Below, in pieces: positions 55,501 through 64,000 of a stretch of 64,000 nt of DNA (the stretch's first letter is position 1; each line of letters starts with the position of its first letter). Origin of the DNA: Rhizophagus clarus. Taxonomy: Eukaryota; Glomeromycota; Glomeromycetes; Glomerales; Glomeraceae. The translations under genes were made by a program, and so were the position numbers. A model generated the notes under the pieces. That model was given only the letters and a program-made list of their open reading frames with translations. It was not told the DNA's origin and made no database searches. Location: the NCBI GenBank assembly GCA_015698045.1, contig BLAL01000087.1, positions 62,001 through 126,000 of the forward strand. The letters run 5' to 3'.

Positions 55501-57603
55501 GCAACAAATCACCAATATTTCAAAACTCAATCCGCTATGAAGTATCCATTACCTACACATGTCCTATTATGCTATATAAAACATTTTACAAAATACAAGA
55601 TGGAATTGTGAACCTTTTTTTAGAATGATAGTAGAATATCAGAATCTATTTATCAAAAATTTGATGTATATTGGTAAATAATGTTAATTATAAAACAAAT
55701 TCTTATTTTTGATATCCATTATAAAACAGATAATTTATATTTTAGACCAAGAATACATGAATATCTTAAATATATATGGTTAAATAAAATTAACCCAATA
55801 TTATTCTGCTACAACATAATTAATCGTAGTTTTAAAGATGGTTTTCAGGACTAAATAATAATTAACCTGAATTAACACAATCTTAAATATCTGTGTATTA
55901 CACGCCTCTTGCTAGAACTCTCAATTATATTAGATAATTTTTTCAATTAACAGAATTTTTAAATAATGACAATAGTCATATCTACTTAATAAACAAGTGT
56001 CAAGTTATAAATTTCTTTAATAATAAAAGTTAGTATTTAAAGTTATAATGAGAATTTTTAATTTTTGTATTACCTTGCAAGTACATATGCACTATTTATA
56101 TGGACCAAATACTTTGTTTATCCGCTTGCATTTAACATAATCCTGGAAACTTAAGTGACACAATTGCTCGTGCTAAAGTTAGACTTCTGATTTTAAAACA
56201 AATGAAAAAATCATCATTCTCAATAAGATTGATTTAAGTAAATATCTTTCAATTACTTCAGTTATTCAATCATAGAGAAATATTCAAATATTTACGTATT
56301 ATGCTCATGATTAAGTATATTCTGAAATCTTAAAAATTTTTAATGACAATATTTATATTTTAAAATACTGTACGAATATGAACTTTCTTTAAAAATACTT
56401 GTTTCAACCATGAGTTTAAGCATGAAGCTTAAATGATACTAACTCCGCAGATAAAGTCTCTGTGATAATCGATTTTGAGTTTAGTTAATTAAATATATTA
56501 CTAAAAATATTACATGATTTTGTATCTAGGAACATGTTTGATGTTTGGAATACATATTAAACTAATTGAAAAAGCTTATAGTCAAACTCAGGTCAAAATC
56601 ATATAAAACATCGTTCCTAAGTTAAGTTGACCTGATTTTTGTTTTCGCAAGAAATATATATGCGCATAAATATTTCGTGACCGGATAATATAAACACGCC
56701 AAAGAAATCACTCAAAATACATCATCACATAAGATAGATATTTGAGTACTAACTACTAACCGATGGAAATAAAGTACTTATATGTATTGTACTGTACATT
56801 AGATACTGTATTATCAGGAGAAAAATTTCTTGGATGATGAATTCGAGATTATCAAATATTATCCTTTCCAACAACGATCAAGAGAAGTCAATTTAAATAT
56901 GAAAATAGTAGATGTAAAAACTTTCGTTTTCTTTCTTTCTTTTTTTTTTTGGTATTCCACCATACCCTTGGGTTTCATTATTTTTTACAGTTTTAAAGAA
57001 ATGCAAAATTTATGAGTTTATTTAACTTAGAATTCACGTCATCATCACATATTTTATAATTAAAATTTTCATATTTTATTTCATATTGATTTCTTTAAAA
57101 GGATTGGCAAAGAAAAAAATATTTTGATTTAAAGGGAAAAGATATATTTTCATTATATAATCTACTGACAATTTATTTTTGAACTTTTTGTTAAAAACAA
57201 GGCTTCAGATATTCTGGCAAAGTTTTCTTTTCCATTGGTAGTAAAAAAATTATAGTTTTTAAACCAAAACAAAAATAAAAATAATTTTTTATATTAGATA
57301 TTCTTTTATGTTACGTGTCCATAAGACAATTTTTTTTTTCGTGTTTAATTAGCTGTCATACTGAATTAATTCATTCATTCTTACATGGGAGAAATTATGT
57401 ATTCTTCAATTTTATATTCTGTACATTGTAATACAGAAAAAAATATATTTGAAATTTATGACAATTCGATCATGTGAAATGTTCGAGATCACCGTTCTTT
57501 TATTCTTTAAAGACGAGGGTTCCTAACCTTTTTTACTTTCATTAGCTGTTGTGTAACTTATAAATAAATATAAGTCGAGAAAAAAAAATTCTTACTGAAA
57601 AAA
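52528..57603. other. Long intergenic stretch
   Basis: Apart from the small TIR element at 53653-53850, no gene is recognised over 5 kb. A piece at about 54225-54365 reads L-L-T-A-N-E-P-D-T-G-E-H-I-I-A-F-M followed by Ala/Pro/Thr-rich sequence and might be an eroded exon, but I cannot name it. The frames at 55047-55304 and 56830-57015 have no motifs. Confidence 0.4.
53653..53850. mobile_element. Short TIR element (MITE)
   Basis: The left end GGGCCGAAAATTTT and the right end (complement GGGCCCGAAAATTTT) form an inverted repeat enclosing 198 bp. The inner arms also pair partly (TTTTTTCGAAAATCGG against AAATCGAAAAAAAATTTT). ACACAA occurs near both flanks but not at matching distance, so no target duplication is claimed. 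Confidence 0.55.
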
Positions 57604-59089
57604 ATGACTTTCGAATATTCTCAAGAAACCGTTAATGATTACGAAAAACTGTTTGAAGGTGACGAAGAATACGATGTTATTATATACGCTGGAGAAAATG
57701 AAAATGTAAAAGAAATAAATGCACATTCTCTCATTTTACGTACGAGGTCACAATATTTTCGTACAGTATTTTCTGAAAAATGGGCTGAGAAAAAGGATGG
57801 AAAATTCATTTTTAAAAAACCAAACATTTCTCCTCAAATATTTAAAATAATTTTAAGGTAAAAGATTTCATTGAAATAGATAATTTTTGTTGAAATGCTG
57901 CAGAGATAAATAAATATTTTCTTTTTTTAGATTTATTTATTGCGGAAAGATTGATTTGACAAATTTACGAGGTTCTGAAGTATTAAAACTCTTAATGGCA
58001 GTGGATGAACTTAATATTCAAACTTTAATTCCTTGCATTCAGGAATACTTGATCAAACAGCAACATGAATTTTTGCAGCAAAATCTTATAGAAATTTTTG
58101 AAACAATTTATCAGCATTATCAGCATGAATCGTTCACAGAATTATGGAATTTTTACCTTGATAAAATTTGCAAAGAACCTCTATTATTATTTAATTCTGA
58201 TAAATTTGTCAATTTAAACGCGCCTTTATTGGAATTACTTTTAAAGCGGGATGATTTGAATTTAGACGAAATTATTATTTGGGATAGTTTAATTAAGTGG
58301 TGTTTGGCACAGAATCCCAATATCTCACAAGACGTTAAGAAATGGAATAAAGATGATGCAACAATTATAGAGAGAGTTATTCATAAATTTATTCCTCTAA
58401 TAAGATTTTATGATATTTCACCAGAAGATTTTATTTCGAAAGTATTCCCCTATAAAGAACTATTACCGGATGACTTAATTAGCAATATATTTACGTTCCA
58501 TATGGTGCCAAATAAGAAACTAAATATTAATATACAACCTTCCAGGAAGAAAAAATGTATTTATGATTCCATTTTAATTGAAAGTGAACATTTTGCTGTT
58601 TTTGCTAGTTGGATCGATAAGAAAGAAAGTTTACATTATAATGTGAGGGATATTCCTTACAATTTTAATTTACTTTATCGTGCTAGTAGGGATGGTAACA
58701 CGCCTGCAAAATTTCATAATAAATGTGATAACAAGGGGGCTACTATCGTCGTTGTCAAAATGAGCAATACAAAACAAATAGTGGGAGGATATAATCCACT
58801 TCTTTGGAATTCCGATGACTCATATTTGTCTACAAGAGATAGTTTTATATTCACATTTACAAATAAAATGGATTTTCAAACTGCAAAAGTAGTTTATAGT
58901 AAAGGTGACAATTATTCTGTACAAAATTATTTAGTACATGGTCCAGTATTTGGTGTTGTAAGTTTATATGTAGATACTGATCATTCTTGGAAATATAAAG
59001 TTTCGCCATCATATCCTAAAATTGATGCTATACCATTAGGAAAACTTTCAACCGACGATTATGAAGTATTTCAAGTTATTAGAAAATGA
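57604..59089 (+). CDS. BTB-BACK-TLDc protein
   Basis: Spliced model: exons 57604-57857 (254 nt, the same length as in the 40221 paralog) and 57931-59089, with a 73-bp intron (AAG|GTAAAA...TTTAG|A). The product is 470 residues. BTB about 20-125 (Y-D-V-I-I-Y-A-G, N-A-H-S-L-I-L-R-T-R-S-Q-Y-F, then F-I-Y-C-G-K-I-D-L after the splice), BACK about 135-240 (R-D-D-L-N-L-D-E-I-I-I-W-D-S-L-I-K-W, H-K-F-I-P-L-I-R-F), TLDc about 290-468 (S-E-H-F-A-V-F-A-S-W-I, L-L-Y-R-A-S-R-D-G, I-V-G-G-Y-N-P-L-L-W, D-D-Y-E-V-F-Q-V). It is a likely Cullin3-adaptor-type protein; its target is unknown. It is the least damaged relative of the pseudogene at 51061-52527, and the three copies share the same strand and intron position, so they derive from one ancestor. 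Confidence 0.9.
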
Positions 59090-60104
59090 TTTATATTATA
59101 TTTATACAATGTGTAATATATTATTAAGGATCATTAACTAGGTTTACTTATTTTTTTACACCTTGATGATAGTAAGAACATTACATTTATAATATAGCAA
59201 ATTAACGTAAATAATAACTGAAGTTCCTTTCTTCTTTTGTTAAAAGAATATTCATTATTAAAAACGGTAATTTACTTTGAGTCTATTTCATTATGAGAAA
59301 TTGATTCATAATATTCATAGCAATGATTATATTTTATTATGAGGAATAGATTCATAATATTATATAGCAATGATTATAGTTATCAAGTTTATACGTATGA
59401 ATTTTTTTTAGCAATAGAAAGTTCAATGAAAATGTAATTTTTTAAAAAGTTAATTAAAAGAAATTTAATCGCTCTCATTTCCCTTATTCATTTTAATATA
59501 GTACTGTAAGTGTTCATATTTTTTATCAGATTTTGTGACTATTTCAATAAATCATTTCTATTTATTATCGTATCATGCTTACGTTCTAATAAGCAATATA
59601 CTATTTATATACGTAAAAGACTAGTAAGATATAACAATAAAGTGGCATGACAAAAAGCAAGCAACATTCTGGTATTTATGTAAATATACTGTACCTAAAG
59701 ATTTTTCTTATACAAGCTTATTATAATCATGAAATAATCCTTATTAAATAAGGGAAATAACATATTCTAATGGTCTGTTCCAGTACATAATTTATGGTGT
59801 AGTTTCAACATCTTGGTGAAATGATGAAATATATTTTTTATAATTATCTTTATATGATTTGGATACCTCCTATTACCTAGACAATTTTAATATAAAGATT
59901 AAATTCAAATATACTATCTAAAAAAATTTTCATAATTACTGCTTATAAAAAATTTTACTTCTATTAAAGTTATCAAACAGAAACAAGCGTAAATTTCACA
60001 TTTGTAGTTAGTATCAAATATCAATTATATTAGAAACTTTACAATCTTTTGGACAATTTGTTTCTATAATAGTAAAAATCTAAAACACTCTTTAGCAAGT
60101 AGGG
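59090..60104. other. Intergenic
   Basis: No gene. A short direct duplication (TTCATAATATT...TAGCAATGATTATA) lies at about 59308-59380. Confidence 0.4.
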
Positions 60105-60420
60105 ATCATGGCAACCGTCGGTTACGGTCGGTTATCGGTCGGTTATAACCGGTAAGGGTCTTTGAACCATTTTGGCTGACCGTTTTTCTGACCGTTTAAC
60201 CGACCTTTTAACCGACCATTTTTTTTCTTTTTAACGATTTTAATGAAGACAAACCGTTAAAAAATGTTTTTTATTGGTGAATTTAATTAAAAAAACGTCG
60301 TTTAACTTTTTTGTTGATTAAGTTCGTAAAAAGAATGTTGGTTAAATGGTCAGTTAACGGACGGTTAAACGGTTGGTAGAAGCCTTTGACCGACCGATAT
60401 CAGTCACGGTAGGACCCCGG
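60105..60420. mobile_element. hAT-like MITE, second copy of the 21239 family
   Basis: It opens with TAGGGATCATGGCAACCGTC and GGTTACGGTCGGTTATCGG. A TTAACCGACC repeat, an AAAATG...TTATT block and GGTTAAATGGTCAGTTAACG follow in the same order as in 21239-21760, but without the nested 213-bp insert. It closes with a GACCGACCGATATCAGTCACGG segment inverted to the start. No coding capacity. Confidence 0.5.
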
Positions 60421-60829
60421 ATAATTATAATAGAGGTCATATGCAAAATAAGTATAAAATTACGTATTTTTAATGAGAAGGTTATATGAAAAAAACGTAT
60501 ATTTTGAGAAAATGTTATATGCAAAAATAGTATATTGCAAAAATAGGTTATAGTAAAAAAAAGTATAAAATTTCAAATAAAAATTTAAAGTCATATATAA
60601 AAGTGTATATTTTACCGTAAATCAAATGATCAAAAATAGAACAGATAATTCGCAGGTAATCTCATATCGGATATTACTTTAATTGTATTAAGAACATGAG
60701 TAAAACGCGTATGTTAAATTAACTATGACGCGCATTTTAATTTGAAAATAAGCATCGTTTCTTTCTTTCTTATCATTTAAAGATTAAAACATCACATGTG
60801 CTTATTTTAATTCCTATTACGCTATAAAA

Positions 60830-63800
60830 ATGGATAATAAAAGTCTTTATGAACAACTTTTTAATATCAACAAATTTCTTTCCATAAACCCTTCTCCCGA
60901 TATTTATACTATTCAAAATTATGCTTCAACTATTGATATATCTAATATCTTATCCATCACTATTGATGTTCCTTTTTGAAATCCTTCCTCCGTCGGCTAG
61001 AATTGATACTGTTGCTGAAAAAATTCTTCACCTTCAGTATCCATACTTAACTCTTGCAATAGTTTCTTCTGATGGAAATTGTTTATTAAATTCTCTCTCT
61101 TTGATTTTTACTGGGAATCAAACATCTGCATTACAATTTAGATTGGTTATGGTTGTAGAATTAATGAAACATGCAGATTTCTACCTTAGTCAAAAATTTT
61201 TTGAAGAAGATTATTATTATTCTGATGCAGCTTTGAATTCGGCTAAAAATAATTCAAACACACTAGTTACATATAGGCAATTTCACTAACATATTCTTTT
61301 TCTTTATTATATGTCTAAATCACATCAGTTTTGTTCAATCATCGGAATTTATGGATTAGCATCGGTAATTCAAAGGCCAATTATGTCAATATATCCACCA
61401 ACTATTTCCCAATTGATTAGTACCTTATATCACAAATTAATCGAACCACGAATGAAAGTTTATGACGAGCATATTACAATAATGTGGACATCTTCAAATG
61501 GAAAATGGAATATTAATGATCCTTTGCCACAAACGGATCATTTTGTTCCAATTTTTAAATCAAATTCATCAGTTCCTTCTATGGAACCTAAAAAGAAAGA
61601 ACCTGAATGCAAATTGAATGTTAAAAAACAAGATGATTCGCAATTTAACAATAAAGATGGTACAGAAAAGTGTGGAGACAATTTATTTGATGATTATAAT
61701 GTATTATTGGAGGAGGAGGAGGATGATGCATTATCAGAGGATGATAATATATTATCGTTAATATCACCTGATACATTAGATAAAAAAAGCATTAAGAAAA
61801 AACGAATAACCAAATTGGATCAAATCAAGGTAGTTTTTTTTTTAATTTTACTTAAACAATATTTTTTATTTATTAATTAATTAAATTTTAATTCTATTTA
61901 GAATAAAAACCTACAAAAACATCCGATAGTTAATAAAGTTATCACTCGTGACAAAGTTGAGTGCAAATGTGGGAAGATTATTAAATTACATCGAGCTTAT
62001 AACCTTCAAAATTTAGAAATACATAATAAAACTGGCCGCTGTTTATTGACAAAAGGAGTACGTCCGCTTACAAATTACTTTACAATTACTACAAAATTAG
62101 GAAATTCTTGTGTTGGATTAAGAGAAGAGAAACACGTAAAGTATTTGCAAAGAATTGGCGGAGTTATTCATTATGGTGGAGCACCGCGTGTTGAAGTATT
62201 GGGAAAGGAGTTATTTCCAAGAAAATTTGAAAAAACCTTTAGTTGGAAAAGGCTAACGAGTAAAGAAGCAGTACAACTAGAAAATGAATTGGCTACAAGA
62301 GCAAAATGGCATAATGATTTTAGTGCTGGTTGTATTCGAAGTATAGAATGTGAAATTTTAACAGTAAATAAAGAAAATGTTTGTAATAAATGCATGGAAT
62401 TAAATAGTGATAAAAATTTAAAGGTAATTATAATTTTAAAATATATTAAAAATTTTATATATTAATTGTATATTTTATTAAATTAGAATGTTACTACACG
62501 ACCAATTCCAAAAATAGAGAATCGAAAATTTATACCAAAATATTTAGTTAAAAAAAATCCTATCTTTAAATATTTGAAAGATTCTAATCTTAACGAGCTT
62601 TATTATTCAATGGATTCGACACAAGACTCTTCATTTTGGGCGAAATTAGCAGAAAAAGGTTGTCAAGGAATATTTAAGAACAAAAAAGTTTTTGAAGGAT
62701 TATGTAAAATAATAGTAGAAATAGCAGGTCGTGAAGAGAGAAATAAAGGGAATCAAAATTTAAAATATTCAGAGAATTTTGCAAATTTTACAACTATTTT
62801 AGCATCATTTGGGACAAGGGGGTATGAAATATTTAAACAAAATTTAGCTGGACAAACGCTTCGCAATATTAGGTAAATATGATTATATATCTAACTGATT
62901 TTATATCTTTTTAGATTACATCATGCACAATCAGATGAATCAATTAGTAATACAGATATTTGTTATGAAAATATGTTGCGATTTAAAAAATTTGCAGTTT
63001 CATTAAATTATAATGGACCCGTTGCCACCATGACAGACAATACGAAATTAAAAGAGAGTCTTAGTTATTCAGCAACTTTAGGTTGTGTTATTGGATTAAT
63101 CTTACCAGTTTTTGAAACAAAAGTTTCAAATTATGAAGAAGTCATTACAATTATTGATAAAATAAAGGTTGAAAATGCTATAGCAAAACAAGTTCGAATT
63201 TATTTACTTCAGGTATTTATTTAATAATGCAATTCATTAATTATTACATTTTAAAATTCAATATACTAACATTTAAATTTTTTTTTTTAGATCCCTTTAT
63301 CCAAAATTCCACCAATAGTTATTGGCTTGATTCTAAACAATAATAAAGAAAAAGCTGCTGATATTTTGGCTTATCATCAAAAAGTTTTACAGTATGCAGC
63401 GCAATTGAAAATTAATATTGTATCATTTGGTTCAGATGGAGCGGCAAACAAATTCAGTGCACAATCAATGTTAATGAATGCACCAACCACTGAAAATATT
63501 ATTTTTGAAGATAAACTGTATAATATAAAGTTTAAATGCCCAGTTTTTCCTGGAATTGGCCCGGTAATTTGCTAAACATGGGAAAAAGAGTGGGAGAAAT
63601 GCATTATTTTCTGGTGCTAGATTACTTACTTTAGGAACTGGAACAGCAAGATACGACCAAATACTTACACTTAGTAAAATGTCTAATAGCGTACTTTATA
63701 TGCGTGATGTTGTAAATGCTGATTGACAGGATGATGGCGCAGCCTATCGAATTTTTTGTTCAGCATTTTTAGAACAAGTGTATGATCAAGATATCTCGCA

Positions 63801-64000
63801 AGATCCTAATAAACATGGTTTATTTATCTATCTTTTTATAATTGGTGAATAGTTAATTGATTGATTATTTATTTATTTATAATTATTAAGTTAATATGAT
63901 ATATAAATATAAAATTTTAATTTCTTAGGTGAATTGATTGATGCATATCAAAGTTGTACTATTTCACATAAAGAAAGATACCGAATGGCTATGTTAGCTT
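60830..64000 (+). pseudogene. Multi-exon OTU-like / RNase H-like transposon-type gene, broken, runs off the window
   Basis: Starts at ATG 60830 (M-D-N-K-S-L-Y-E-Q). An extra T in the T5 run at 60973-60977 shifts the frame into L-P-P-S-A-R-I-D-T-V. An OTU-like segment follows (S-S-D-G-N-C-L-L-N-S-L-S-L, later S-I-Y-P-P and H-I-T-I-M-W), interrupted by TAA at 61287-61289. The exon ends at 61829. Further exons are 61902-62423 (C-K-C-G-K...H...C zinc-binding-like motif), 62487-62872, 62915-63212 and one from 63291, all with GT-AG introns in phase. The later part carries M-T-D-N-T and S-F-G-S-D-G-A-A, which look like the acidic residues of an RNase H-like transposase. After G-P-V-I a deletion shifts the frame (K-H-G-K-K-S-G-R-N-A), a TGA breaks V-N-A-D-x-Q-D-D-G-A-A, and another intron leads to E-L-I-D-A-Y-Q near 63930. 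The family is known to me as a repeated Rhizophagus protein; function is inferred. Confidence 0.65.

Overview
The window looks like nuclear DNA of an arbuscular mycorrhizal fungus (Glomeromycotina), most like Rhizophagus irregularis. It is extremely AT-rich, its genes carry short GT-AG introns, and its families are those expanded in that genome: a MATA-type HMG-box protein, BTB-BACK-TLDc proteins, F-box/LRR-like proteins, a TKL-like protein kinase with an H-C-D catalytic motif, and a secreted ML-domain protein. This assignment rests on remembered family resemblance; no database was searched. No tRNA, rRNA or CRISPR locus was recognised.

Layout. 1-4.9 kb: a decayed transposon-associated 'TDGG' gene, two copies of a dispersed repeat, a tRNA-derived SINE-like element. 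4.9-6.2 kb: intact MATA_HMG gene. 6.2-11.7 kb: intergenic with a mariner/pogo-like MITE and short tandem repeats. 11.7-12.6 kb: secreted ML-domain gene and a decayed second copy. 13.5-14.5 kb: a TTAA-flanked terminal-inverted-repeat (TIR) element with five internal repeats. 15.7-16.2 kb: a near-perfect foldback element. 16.7-17.9 kb: an alpha/beta hydrolase of bacterial type. 18.5-19.0 kb: a MULE-like MITE with a 9-bp target duplication. 19.3-19.7 kb: a secreted Cys-repeat peptide gene. 21.2-23.1 kb: a hAT-like MITE with a nested element, then a 5'-truncated LINE with a 19-bp target duplication. 23.4-27.4 kb: a large A/T-tract satellite whose left flank is inverted relative to the rest. 28.2-30.2 kb: a spliced bromodomain + PD-(D/E)XK gene. 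32.2-33.3 kb: a retroelement ORF1-like relic. 33.6-38.4 kb: F-box pseudogene, BTB relic and intact F-box gene. 40-41.7 kb: telomere-like repeats followed by an intact BTB-TLDc gene. 44.0-48.0 kb: a protein-kinase gene preceded by a long tandem array of intron-like units. 49-50.5 kb: an F-box relic split by a 1.1-kb insertion. 51-52.5 kb: BTB-TLDc pseudogene. 57.6-59.1 kb: intact BTB-TLDc gene. 60.1-64 kb: a second copy of the hAT-like MITE family and a multi-exon OTU/RNase H-like transposon-type pseudogene that runs off the window.

The most unusual feature is at 44,210-46,785. Twenty-seven consecutive sites have the form acceptor AG - N3 - donor GTAAGT, spaced by 80-121 bp. Each interval carries a CTAAC/CTAAT branch-point-like motif. 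The spacer is exactly 3 nt at 25 of 27 sites although its sequence differs from site to site. This looks like a chain of complete spliceosomal introns separated by one-codon microexons, leading into the kinase exon. The second notable structure is the 4-kb satellite, with a dyad hairpin at about 24,473 where its orientation flips.

The genes do not form a pathway. The window shows expanded gene families (BTB-TLDc, F-box, kinase) at several stages of birth and decay within a dense background of small mobile elements.
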